NCBI GenBank assembly: GCA_018873245.2
Contig: JAEMBT020000005.1
Coordinates: 4,264,001 to 4,328,000, forward strand
Reading direction: 5' to 3'
Length of the DNA: 64,000 nucleotides
Origin: Archegozetes longisetosus
Taxonomy: Eukaryota > Arthropoda > Arachnida > Sarcoptiformes > Trhypochthoniidae
Position 1 is the first letter of the stretch; the number at the start of each line of letters is the position of its first letter. The notes beneath the pieces are model-generated. The model was given only the letters and a program-made list of their open reading frames with translations. It was not told where the DNA came from and searched no databases. Positions 12,055 through 24,120 of this stretch are shown piece by piece. A program made the position numbers and the translations under genes.

Positions 12055-13026
12055 GAGAAAACAATTTGAAACTTTCATATATTCTGAATGGATAAGCGTT
12101 TCTATTGATTATTTGCTAACATGCTTTTAGAAAACTTAATATTAAGTTGTGTTAGAGTAAGGATTTTTTCATCATATTATATCAAGTTTTTTCTTAAGAT
12201 GTATTGTTCGTCAATTCTGATTATGACGTAACTTATGATATTTAATTAAATTGAAGATCTATTTAATACTTCCTCAATTGTGATGTAACGGAAGTCAAGA
12301 ATAGCTGACACGAAAAGTCGACATTCTGTGAATGGATTTGTTTGACAGCTTTGAAAAGTTGATTCTTTCTCTCAATCTGATGAGTCGCAGCAAATCCGTT
12401 CATATATTCATCGTATTGTTAAAAATGATTGCCAACCAATCGTTAAGAGTATTCTAAATAGAATCAATTGGTTATTATCAATGTTGATCTTGTTTTCTCA
12501 AATCTAATTAATCAACAGTCAGATGAAGTTTATTTCGTAAAAAAATTTGAAAACGTTCCTAAAAGTTGGATTAATATGTTTTTAAGTACTACTAATTGAT
12601 AAATGGATGACAATGCCTTCCGTGTATGTAAATCATGAGATTTAATGAGATGAGTGATTAGAGAGCAAGTATAAGAAGAGTAGAGAGTAGAGAATAAGAA
12701 ACGGGTAATAGTGGGTAAGATTATAGATATACTGCAAGTAGGAAGAGTTGGGTTAGAAAAGATAGTGGAAGGGATGGGGTGGTGGTGGGATCAGTGTGTT
12801 GTGGTGCTATATGATTAGGATAGTTATTGATCATAGTAGTGATAGTAGTGTCCTTGGTGTAGCAACGTCATAATATTGATCTAAGAGTTTGTAGCAACAC
12901 AAACAGAAACTAGCTTCCACTATCACTCTTGTTGTTATGTTGTTATTTCTATTTTATATCATTATATTATTATGGATTTCATTTTTATTATTCTAGATCC
13001 CGGCTAATCGTTTCTACTTATCCAAA

Positions 13027-16000
13027 ATGACCGCAAGTGATAAGTCAGACGCTGTCGAATTGGAAGTTCCGCCTTCTTATAATGCTTCACAACAGCCTCT
13101 TACACAAGAACCACAATCTGGTCATTTACAACAGGTATGGCCAGCAATGCAGAGAAATCAATCACGTTCAATGTCATCACTACCACCCGAACCATTTATG
13201 ATTATGAGGAGTCGAGCTTTGAACAGAAGAGTCACTCTTAATGTTGGAGGTGTTAGACATGAGGTTTTGTGGAGAACTTTAGAACGATTGCCTCACACCA
13301 GACTCGGAAGACTTAGGGATTGTAATACACACGAAGCTATTTGTGAATTATGTGATGATTACAGTTTAGTTGATAATGAATATTTCTTCGACCGACATCC
13401 GCGCTCATTTGCAGCTGTGCTCAACTTCTACAGAACTGGTAAACTGCATTTAGTCGAAGAGATGTGTGTCATGGCCTTCAGCGACGATCTCGACTATTGG
13501 GGTATTGATGAGCTCTATTTAGAGTCTTGTTGTCAACACAAATACCATCAGCGAAAGGAACACGTATTTGAAGAAATGCGCAAAGAAGCCGAATCGTTGC
13601 GACAACGAGACGAAGAAGATTTTGGTGATGGAAAGTGTGCCCATTATCAGAAGTTCCTGTGGGATCTACTGGAAAAGCCGACCTCTTCTTTTCCAGCTCG
13701 GGTGAGATGATTAAAAAAAACAAAGCTTTCAATACATAAAGCGAATTAATGATTGTTGTGCTATTATGTGATAACCTTTTGCTCTTTATATATCCTTTGA
13801 TTCTTGGCTCAATTCTCGATTCTCTCTATTTTCCTATCCATTTAATTAGCAAAATATTCTCGATTCTCTCTACTTTCCTATCCGTTCAATTAGCAAAATA
13901 TCCTCTTTAGAGCGCTCGTCGAACTTCTAGCCTTAAATTGCCTCTAAATTTAAACAAACATTTGCCGCGATATTGCTTTTATGAAACAATTTAGCTCTAA
14001 TAATAACATAATTAATTGACGAACAACATGCGCGATTATTTGAAATTACCATAATTTGTTTGACTTACATATTTACTATTAATAGCGCTTCAAGTGCACT
14101 CCAAAATCTGATAATCCAAGATAGCAACCACAAGTTATGCCTTCTCATCACATGTTTTCCATCAGACCCTAATATTGAACATATTAACTAACTTAAAGAA
14201 TATTAGAATCAAATTTGGTAACAAACTCATACGCATCAGAGGATGGTTAACATAGCATTGAGCTTTTTCTTGTTGCTATCAACGGTTGTTAGGTTTTAGA
14301 ATGTACTTCTGACATTTGATCATAAGTTTTGATAAACTTATTCGGAACGTACGGTTTTGGCAAAACGAAAATTTCAATATAAACTTACATAAATGAATTT
14401 GAAATGAATTTTGATTGAATACGAGGCAATTTAAACAAAGAGATTGGTTAAAAGATAGGAGAATTAAATATTAGAGAAAAGAGTTGCGTGAAGTGTATTG
14501 CGTGCCTATTAAGTGCTAAGTCAAGTGAAGTGTCGAGTAATGCTGTATTTTTTCATAAAAATCTATGCTTTTTGTTGTCAATATTGTTGATAATGTCAAA
14601 AGTCAAATGCTGTTGCATTAATTGCATATAAAGAGTTATAATAATTGCATACAAAGGTTGTAATTGAAAAGGGAAATACCTAATTGTATGGCTTATGTAA
14701 CCTCGAAATGGGCAGAGTTTAGAGTGTGTCTCTTGTGATGAGGGGCAAATCTTGAAATGATCAGCGTTTCATGGATGTGATACTACAATCTGCCAACGAC
14801 CAAACGGTGTTGCATGATTTCATTGGTGTCCTTCTTGATAGTGATTCATGTGATTCACTTATTCGTATTTATTTTGCTCTTAATCCCTTTGGTATACCAA
14901 ATATAAGTGAAACTTTAAGCTTTTAATTAGTCGTAATGCTCAATGGGAAACAATAGCGTTGGCAAAGTATGGAAATGACAAAGAATTTTGAATTTTCTAT
15001 AGGTGTTAGCAGTTGTCTCAATATTATTCATAGTCTTATCGACAATCGCACTAACCCTGAACACAATCGAAAGTTTGCAAGTTTATGATGATGTAACGAA
15101 GCAGCATGAAGAAAATCCTAAACTAGCCATGATCGAAGCTGTTTGTATCACTTGGTTCACACTTGAGTATGTCTTACGATTCATGTCCTCACCCAATAAG
15201 TGGAAGTTCTTTAAGGGAGGCCTCAATGTGATTGACTTACTGGCAATTATGCCGTATTTCGTCTCGTTATTCCTGATCGAATCGAACAAAAGCTCAGATC
15301 AGTTTCAGTTTCAAGACGTGCGAAGAGTGGTACAAATATTTCGGATAATGAGAATATTAAGAATTTTGAAATTAGCGCGTCATTCAACTGGACTGCAAAG
15401 TTTAGGGTTTACACTGAAAAACAGTTACAAAGAGTTAGGGCTTTTGATGTTATTCCTTGCCATTGGGATCATGATATTCTCAAGTCTGGCTTATTTTGCC
15501 GAAAAAGAAGAGCCCGGAACTAAATTCAAATCCATTCCCGAAACCTTTTGGTGGGCAAGTATTACTATGACAACTGTTGGGTACGAATATTAAGGTCTTA
15601 TACAATATACTCAACTCTATATTGAGTATCGGTTCAATTTATAGCTACGGAGACATATATCCTGTCACACCCTTTGGAAAGATTGTTGGCAGTGCCTGTT
15701 GCATCTGTGGCGTTCTGGTCATTGCTCTGCCCATTCCTATCATCGGTACGTATCTATTCTTAAGCCACACTCTACTCTATCCAATCATTTGCTTCTCAAT
15801 CTTCTGTCTCGGCTTCTATTGTTTGAAGCCCTTATGTTCTGCTTCTCGACTGATTTCGGTCTGATTTGACTTGTATCGTAATTCAGTGAAACCCAATATC
15901 TGTTTCGTAAGACTTCTCTTGACTTATCTTCTAATAAAACTCAAGTAACAAATGAAAGCCGTGCTAATTGTTGGGATTTATTCAAATGAAAATCATATGA

Positions 16001-19000
16001 AATATGGTTGGTTGTTTGAAATGAATTATTCATTCAATGAATCTTGTCATGTCTCGAATTAATCATTGACTAGCGTTACTGAAAATTCAATGAATTTTTG
16101 CCATGTCACAAATTAATCATTCACTACTGTTACTGAATCTGTTGTTCAAATCAGTTGTTTTGAGTAGCAATTTGAACAAATAGTGAACACTAAAAGCTAA
16201 GAAGAGCTATTTAGATGAAACTATTAGTACTAAATTTTGATGAATTGAATTGTCTTGCTGTCTAACAATTGATAGACAAAGTGATTTTGAATTATTGGTA
16301 TTATTTAGTTTCTAAAAGTTGATTTGAAAACATTTTCATTACTAAGTAAATGATGCTTTCTGTAATAATTTTTGCCAGTCAATTTTTCTTATTACTCGAT
16401 CGATCAAAACTATTAGATTGGCTTAATTAAGCTCACTCGTAATTATCAGTTCTAATGAAGCCTTTTGTAGTAATTAAGTGCTCTCTAAAAGATGAGGAGA
16501 TTTTCTGGTCTTCAATCATATTTTGTTTATGTATGGCTCGAATTTGTTAAACTTGAAAATAGCTGTAAATGGAAAATGTTGCTCAATCTAAAATTATTTT
16601 CAATGGACAATTATTCTGAATCTAAAATCGTCCATTGCAATAACTTCTCTTTATGTGATTGACATAATTTCTTATTTAGTTGAGTCTAAGCACGCAATAG
16701 AAGCAAAACCATTAGAGAATGTAATTATTTTTAGTTTCTGTTTATGTTCATCAAATTAGTCTTAAGAATAATTGAAACAATTGAGTTTTTTATTGAAATG
16801 TCCTCAAGACTGGTAGCAGTAGAGGAACATTTAGATGTTATTATAATGCGTAAATGTTTTAAACCATTTAATAATCAATATATGCATGGCGTATATGATT
16901 ATTATTTCAGTGTCATTTGTTCTACATCTCCACCATTTTTGCTTTATAACAGATAATACATTTTGAATAATAAAATTAAATCATTCTTTTATGTCTTTTC
17001 ATCTCAAATATCGATTGTTCAAATTACTACCTAGTACTCAATTCATTATAAACACTCATCTAACTGCAATTTCAGTTTGTTTTCCTATCTACTCTAGTAT
17101 TCAATCATATTTTCTTTCCTACTTCATAGTTATCGTTGATTTACATTTAATTTAGGTTCAAATATTCAACTATCAAAAGTTAGAAAATAGTTATACTTAA
17201 CAACTGTATGGAGATTATAGTTAAGCGTTTTACAAAAATGATAGTTATTATTAGTATTTTGTTCGTTTTATTGACTAATCTCTGACTGTGCTCTAAAACT
17301 GAATTGATCCACCTCCTGTAGAGAAAAATCAAATTGTGTCAAATGAGAATTTACCGAATAAACAGTCTTGAGAGCAAGTGAAAACGTTTCAAATTTCGTC
17401 TATTCATTAATCAGTTTGAAACCCGATTATAAGTTTCAGTTTGATGTGTTACCACTTGTGAGAAAGCCTTTAAGATGAAGAGAGTCTTAAATTTAATGTA
17501 TTTTGTCTTCAAGTATAACAGTTTTCACTCTTGAAAATTCATATAAAGAGTTTATGTACACAAATAAAGTTTAAGAACAGACAAGAGTTTAATGTATTCT
17601 TTATTTGAAGCTATTTATGCAAATGTTGTTACTTGAGTTTTATTCCTTTTCAGCTGTCATGTCTTACATTATATACCCATTTAGTAATTGACAGCTGAAT
17701 AAAAGATAGTCTAATCACTTTTCAAACGCTCTTTCAATAAAACATAGTCTAACTGTTTTCTAATCGATTGATCGATCGAATAAACTAATTGAATCATTTC
17801 CGAAACAAGAGATAAACACGAAATCCATTTGTTAACTAAACATATACCTAGCGATATAGCAAACGTTGACGCATTTCACTATTTTTACATTTCATTTCAT
17901 GGTTGAAAGTAAACAATTTTGCGGAATTTTATAAAGTAAGTTAAAAGCAAGGTCAAGTCAAATAAGGGAATAGCGATATAATGTAATTTAAAAATTATAT
18001 TTAAAATCATAAAGAATCAAATGAGACGCGAGAAGGCCCTTAAGCGTAAAGAGGCTCTAGAAAGAGCGAAACGCGAGGGTTCCATCGTATCGTTTCACCA
18101 TGTCAATTTGCGCGACGCTTTTGCCAAATCTATGGATCTCATCGATGTTCTTGTAGATACTGGCCAAAATAATAATCCTCAAGTAAGTTGCACAGACTAT
18201 TCGATCCATCTTCCTGCCCTCTCTTTCTTTAGCTTACTTATCTCTCTTATCCTTGTTTTTGCTTTTAATGGCTTTTCCTAACAGTTTTATTATCTCAATG
18301 TACATTTTGTACATCTTTCGCAACTTATTTTATAACTTTAGTCATTGGACAACAGTAACTCAATTCCTACTTATTCTGATCGAAAAACGATTATTCACTA
18401 TGAAAATTTAATGTTTGCACAGTACACACAACGTTATGAAAGTTATTTTCTGTTTGAGTTCAAAATAAAACTTTAATGTTCAATAACATTTGATTTTAGT
18501 TTGTGCTATCATTTCTAACTTAATTCATTTCAATATTAAGAATAATGATTGCGTTTTTAGCTCCTATTCAGAGTCATATTGCATTTGCTTGAGACTGACC
18601 TGGATTTGGCGTTTTTTTAAGTTTTGATTGATGCACATTTTATAAACAAATGATTGTTTTGCATTTGTTGGCCTTTTCATCGCTTATGAATCATAAATAT
18701 AGGGCTGACTTGTTTGCCGACTCCTCATTCAATCCTATGGAATACAGTGCGATAAACAGTTGAATATATCTATTGTTCGAGAAAATATTAGGCACAAAAT
18801 ATATTTTCTTATGCATGGGCTTTACAAACAAATGATCATAGCTTTGCGCAATATATCAAAAGACTTGAGCCTACAATAACACTGCCTTTTGTCGTTCACT
18901 TTCCAATATAAATACGTTAATCAATTTGCTTTTGTTGTCACTAAACATTTGCCATCCATATTTCACAGTTCAATTTTCAAAATTCGCTTTTAACTCTTTT

Positions 19001-19684
19001 TAATCTCTTACACGCAAATCCATGTTTCAGTTGACAAAGTTTTCAAGTTTTCAAAGTCAATTAAACACATATCCAGTAAATTAAAGCTGTGAATAAAATT
19101 GAACACAAATTAGTTTTAGATCACGATTGAACTATTTTCCAGTATAAAAAATTGATAACAAACATTGAGTTGCAATAGTTTTTATGTTTATATTTTCGAA
19201 ATTAAGCGAAATATGAATTTGCACTTGATATCAGATTTAAAAGCTAGGATCATATTGGTGGAACTACCCATGCATTAATCAATATTTTGTAAAATGTTCG
19301 ATTCTGTTGGCAGTCAACTTTATTGTAGACTAATTGATAGAAAAGGTCTCTCGTATCAATCAGTCAATTGAAAGTTGTTTTTTTCTTCAGCTTAGTCACC
19401 GACTTGTCGCCAAAAAGATGTTAGCTTTTGCTTAAGTGAGACAAAAAAGTACTTGCGAAGCAAGTTTCAGCATCTAATCGGCAAAACGTTTAGAAAATAA
19501 TGTTCAGCAACAAAGCTAATCTTTTAGACATTTGTTTTGTGCTGTTTTTAATCGAGAACTAGAATATAAATAAGTTTTAGATTTACATACCAACCATTTC
19601 ATTACAAAGATGTTCTTTTCCTCGAAACTGCTAACAGAATCTAATTGTGTTTTATGCTAATTTAGAAAAAGACAGTTAACTTAT

Positions 19685-19750
<66 letters not shown>

Positions 19751-22491
19751 TGAAATCTAACTTAAGTTTTCTAGAACGATCAAAATGTGTTTGTGAATTT
19801 TATGTTTGAAAGCATTAAATTGAATGATGTTTTGATTTGCCATAAAAAATTCGTAACTCGGCTTTGCATGTATGAGTGCAATAAATAACACAAATAACTA
19901 AACGAAATGCCAAAGCAATTTCAATATAAATCTGTTTGCAATGAGAAATAACGATGACTATGAAGAATAAAATAGTCGGTAGTTATGAAGAGTAAGATCG
20001 TTGATAAGAACCAAGAACAGAATTGTGAATAACTATTCAGAATGAAGAAGAAAAATGTTAACTATTAAGAATGATAAAATAAAATAATAATTTCAGATCG
20101 ATGCAGTTAGTGTTGGAGGAGAATCACACATCAACACAGGTGTCGGTTGTTATAAGAACTTCGACCACGCGATGTCTGGTGGATGTTTATCTCTACGAAA
20201 GGACTCAATAGGTCCGCCGTCAATCATGCCAAACCCAAGTGCTACTAATTTATTAGATTTAGGCTCTATCAACCACACTCTTAGTAATGATAGTCAACCA
20301 GCTACTATGCCTCCTTTTGGTTCTTCTCTTGTAAGTCTATCTAAATTTTCTATTACTTTTTATTTGTGCTAACGAGTCGTCTATTTTAAGCTTATTTCCT
20401 TTTATTTGATTGCATAATTCTCTCTCTCTCTCTCTCTCTCTCTTGTTTTGTCCCATTCACTTCTCTATCGAACTTTCGCTTATTTTTCACTTCACTAAAT
20501 ATAGGGTTCAATACAATAGAGTCAATAACTGATACTAAAATTTGTGAAAAGCACAAAGTTATGCGAAATGTTTAATCTGATATGCAGTTTGTATTGTATT
20601 GTGTTGTGATATTTGTTTTGAAAGAGCTAAATGCTATTTTGTGCAATTTGACATTCGTTTGCTTTTCTAACATTTTAAACTAATCGGTAGCGGTTCTACT
20701 AATCCATACAATCTTTAACAGTAATAATCCATATTAATTGATAAAAAAATATACAAATAGCTTATATTGAAAACTAATAGAGAAGCTTAATAAGAAATGT
20801 TGATGCGTTGAGAACCGCTTCTGAAGCTGCTATCGTTATATTATTTGGGATTGTTTGAGAGTTAGGCTAAAATTTTCATGTTTACAGGAAGGAGACGACA
20901 GACAGAAATCTTAGATGAAGCATGTCTTAAATCTTATTTACCTAAGAGTCCTTCAAAACCAGGTATTTGTTATATTGTTTTAAAAGTATTCAGCATTTAT
21001 ATAAGTTAAACAAACCGTTTTAGGACTTGTCAATTTGCACAAGTAATCATTTAAAGCTATCACTTAAGTTCTTTTACATTCAGTCAAATGGTTTCAAAAT
21101 CAACTCATTGTTCGATATTTTTAGGACACTAACGAACTTTTGGAGCCAAGCAAAGAGTACAGTGAAGCGAATGAACAGCAGTTATATAAACAAAATCTGC
21201 AAGAGACAAGTGATTCAAGGCAAAATGATGGGGTACCAAGTTTCGAAATGAAAACCTTCGACGTGGGCTCAGTAGAGTCCAGCGACACTTATGCAAGTTG
21301 TTGTACACATCCATTCAATTCCTTAGCTGATCTCACTCAAGACACTCAAGACTCACTAACCCATCAATTACACAATGTCTACATCAACCCATTAGAAGTC
21401 ATGGTTCAAAGTAGCAAAGATTTGAATTTGGAAATAGTCAGAGTGCCTATAAAAAAGACTATAAGTGAAGATAATTCCATTATCAACAACAAAATAGTTA
21501 ATATAATTCTGCCTGAAGAACATTGTGACTCAAGTGAATCATATTCAACCACATCGACTTCATCACCACTTTTGAAAAAACCGAAATTTCTTCAAGGATT
21601 GCGGACTCGATTCGACGAATCCAATGTTAGCTCCAATGACTTTCACGAAACTGCTAAACAAGTCAAACAAAAAATGGCAATTAAGTCACCCTTTTTCCCA
21701 TACCGAGGTTTAGTCTTTTAGCTTCTGTTTGTCTTTCATTCATCAAGTTTTCTTATTTATTTTCAGGACGAACAGGAAGTGGAAGTAAAACCTCGCTATT
21801 GATATCAGATATAAGCAGTGAGAATGCAAAGCAAAAAAAGTCGATTTTGAAGAAAAGTGATTCTGGAACTAATCAAAGCAGAGAAGAAATGGAAAGATTA
21901 TTGCCAGAGACACCAAAACATCAAACAGAAAGAGAACAGAAAGTACCTCAAACTCTCTCATTGACGACAACAAATCTATCAATAGCTCCCCGTTCGACTG
22001 GGTTTTTAACACCTCAGACATCGAGCCCTTCAGCTGCGGCTTTCTTTGGAACGGATAATCCCCTCAAATCCGTCAGACCCTCACTCAAACAAATAGGCTC
22101 GAGCAAGGCGTGGAAACAGCCAAGTCCTCCGATATCCCTTCCGCCGCCCCCTCCGCCACCTTTACCTCCACCACCAGCATTTCAAACAACATCAACGACT
22201 AGATTGATTGGAGCCGTGACACCAATCCAGCTGACATCAAAAGCGGCTCTTAAGAAAGTAGACACACCACTAGTCAGATGCTCGAATCAGTCGTGTTATT
22301 ACAATAAAGTGTATCGCGCGACTCCTCTTTGCGCCGATTGTGGTCATCGAATCGAAACTATTAAAGACATTGATATTAACAATTCTAAACCACATTCAGT
22401 TCCTTTGACACCGACGACACCGGAATCGAAACATGAACAAAACATAAGCCGTCAACCATCCAACGAATCAGCCCCTCCTGCATGTTCTTAG
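13027..22491 (+). CDS. Shab: Voltage-gated potassium channel Kv2 (Shab)
   Basis: A delayed-rectifier channel of the plasma membrane. Eight firm exons: 13027-13701, 15003-15580, 15645-15745, 17910-17935, 18015-18182, 20097-20330, 21125-21707 and 21767-22491. They join in frame to about 1029 residues; an extra exon near 20887-20962 is uncertain. Exon 1 carries the T1 tetramerisation domain ([20 protein letters not shown], then [19 protein letters not shown]). Exon 2 has S1-S5; the S4 charges are in [20 protein letters not shown]. The selectivity filter TVGYGD is split by a 64-bp intron. S6 has PIPII, the Kv2 form rather than Shaker PVPV. The cytoplasmic tail has [20 protein letters not shown], an [11 protein letters not shown] segment resembling the Kv2 clustering region, a polyproline run and a cysteine cluster (22279-22341). 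TTATTCTAG before the ATG marks an upstream untranslated exon. Confidence 0.92.
13702..15002 (+). other. Kv2 intron 1
   Basis: A 1.3-kb intron, GT-AG, lies between the T1 domain and S1. It contains the 44-bp tandem duplication at 13812-13899 and nothing else recognised. Confidence 0.7.
13812..13899. repeat. 44-bp tandem duplication in Kv2 intron 1
   Basis: Two adjacent 44-bp units (13812-13855 and 13856-13899) both begin ATTCTCGATTCTCTCTA and end AATTAGCAAAAT. They differ at only a few positions, so the duplication is young. Confidence 0.9.
15581..15644 (+). other. 64-bp intron inside the Kv2 selectivity filter
   Basis: The upstream exon ends ACAACTGTTGG and the downstream one begins CTACGGAGAC. 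The intron therefore splits the first glycine codon of the GYG filter (phase 2). The ends are GTACGA and ATTTATAG. Reading through it would add a stop codon within four codons. Confidence 0.85.
15746..17909 (+). other. Kv2 intron 3
   Basis: A 2.2-kb intron between the S6 exon and the microexon. A 70-codon plus frame at 16744-16956 is not recognised and is probably chance. No repeats of note. Confidence 0.6.
18183..20096 (+). other. Kv2 intron 5
   Basis: A 1.9-kb intron starting GTAAGT and ending ATTTCAG. It contains the long TC microsatellite (19687-19745), not adjacent to the acceptor. Confidence 0.7.
19687..19745. repeat. TC microsatellite, 59 bp, uninterrupted
   Basis: A pure TC dinucleotide run lies within a Kv2 intron. 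Such pyrimidine tracts on the sense strand can act as splicing enhancers or silencers through polypyrimidine-tract-binding proteins. That role is inference only. Confidence 0.98.
20419..20443. repeat. Short TC microsatellite in a Kv2 intron
   Basis: A pure TC run of about 25 bp lies some 90 bp after the donor of the exon ending at 20330, and ahead of the uncertain extra exon. Confidence 0.95.
20887..20962 (+). other. Possible extra or alternative Kv2 exon
   Basis: After TTTACAG the frame [20 protein letters not shown] continues as PSKPG and stops at a donor GTATTT (20963). It looks like real channel-tail protein. However, it ends in phase 1, whereas the next firm exon (21125) needs phase 0, and joining 20330 straight to 21125 already keeps the frame. 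In another frame, 20911-20961 is open and phase 0 at both ends. A short stretch after TTTTAG at 21024 could also be an exon. So an alternative-splicing zone is likely, but its exact exons are not settled. Confidence 0.4.
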
Positions 22492-24120
22492 TAGACATCT
22501 ATTAGTTATTTAGATCTTTCGAATTGACATTAACTCATTGTTGTTCATCTTATAGTTGATTAGAAATGTGATCAGATTTGCTTCTGATCAATACGTTGAC
22601 AGATATATTGACAGATATACTGATGAATACATTGACAAATATATTGTTGGGATGCATAATATATTTATATTGAGTTGAAATTCAGCTTACATTCGATTGA
22701 AGAATTTTTCTAAACATTAAATTTTAAAAGGGATTAAACTTAAAGGTTCGTGTATAGTGTATATAGTATTATATTTCCAAATATTAATCCCTTTTATAAT
22801 TTTCTTAATTTGATTCTATATTGTTGTTGGATTAGTTAATTTTTTACTAATTGTCAAATATCGAGTTTATTACTTTGTTCATCAAATTCTATTCAAAAAG
22901 CCTTTATTTCCAACTGAATGACGACATTTAGTAAAACTCATAATATCTATTGAAATTGAATCTCATTTACTGATGGTACCGGAATTTATACTCTTAGTTC
23001 ATTTTGATTACACCGGCAAATGCAGAAATCCAACTGTAAATAAGAGCTATTCACTATAAATAATAGTTACCTACTATAATGAGATTCAATTTGAAATCAT
23101 TACGAATAACTAATAAGACCTTAAGATCAATGACATCCAGTCCAAGCTATATCTTTAATATAATTTACTAATTATAATCATATTTATTTATGATATCAAT
23201 CATGACATCCAGTCCAAGCTCTATCTTTAATATAATTTATTAATTATATTAATTATATTTATTTATGATATCAATTTTCGTCCAATCTATTTGTTAATTA
23301 TTTGATTCATGTGCTGAATGTGTGATTTGCATTAATTTAAAATCCATGCCAAACCACATATTGTTTGCCATTTGTTGTTTTGCTCAATTTTGATATAATT
23401 TTAAACTTGCTAAAACTCAATTAATTACACTTTAAATAGTGTTACAGTTCTCTCTATTGTGATTTAATCATATTCAGTGAATCAATTATGAAATTAAATT
23501 CCAATTAAATTTTTTAAGTCATATATTTTACTGATAAGGTTTTATATATACATGTTTTAATTGACCAAACTATCGAAAAAGGTAAGACTAACTCTAATAA
23601 AATTAGAATATGACAAATAATAATAATAATGTTAATAATACATTTTTTCATCTAACTGTACAAAATCTGCTTGTACTCTTCTACATTCTTCTGATTGTGT
23701 TGGTTTCAGCTTAAACTCTCATTCATTTGTTCCATAGTTTAAGAGTTTTTAAGGCAATTATGATAAGTCAATAAAATAATAAATCACAATAAGCTCAGTT
23801 TAGCGTTGAACAGACTGAAAGTCAGAAACTGATTGAACAAATACGATATAAACTTTAGTTGCTATAAGTTTAATAAACTAATCGATAAATGCCTTATATA
23901 ATTACACAATTCAAATATATCTATAGCTCTTCATTCAATCAATAACACAAGCATTTAAAACACTAGTTCAGGCATAAGAGAAGATATGAATGTTTTAAAC
24001 TTGTGTCTGCAATAGAGTTGCCTAAAAGTGATACAAACCAACTCAATAAGAACAACATATAAGAGTATTGTAGCGAATTAAAGCAATGTAATGAAGATTG
24101 AAAATATAGTCAGATTAGTG
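22492..24120. other. Gap between Kv2 and UBE2W
   Basis: The two genes converge here. The segment is very AT-rich and holds the Kv2 3' untranslated region, an imperfect repeat of ATTGACAGATATA (about 22592-22645) and the 72-bp duplication at 23130-23273. No other gene is seen. Confidence 0.5.
23130..23273. repeat. 72-bp tandem duplication
   Basis: ATGACATCCAGTCCAAGCT begins both units (23130 and 23202), and both continue through CTTTAATATAATTTA to TATTTATTTATGATATCAAT. They differ by substitutions and a small indel. Confidence 0.85.

Larger units (their letters stand above)
9116..13026. other. Spacer upstream of the Kv2 gene
   Basis: This 3.9-kb stretch has no recognisable gene. It contains an 11-bp triple repeat (9941-9975), a 9-bp minisatellite (10440-10493), a short inverted-repeat element (11878-12054) and purine-rich GAGA/GTAG sequence at 12650-12850. 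A splice acceptor TTATTCTAG ends at 12996, 30 bp before the Kv2 start codon. One or more untranslated Kv2 exons therefore probably lie in this region, but I cannot place them. Confidence 0.45.

Noticed and set aside
12650-12850. Purine-rich GTAGAGAGTAGAG stretch as a GAGA-factor promoter site
   Set aside because: It is suggestive only. The true Kv2 transcription start is unknown and the sequence is simple enough to occur by slippage.
15003-15593. Kv2 reading frame continuing through TVGYEY
   Set aside because: The last codons are intron. The filter continues as YGD after the acceptor at 15644.
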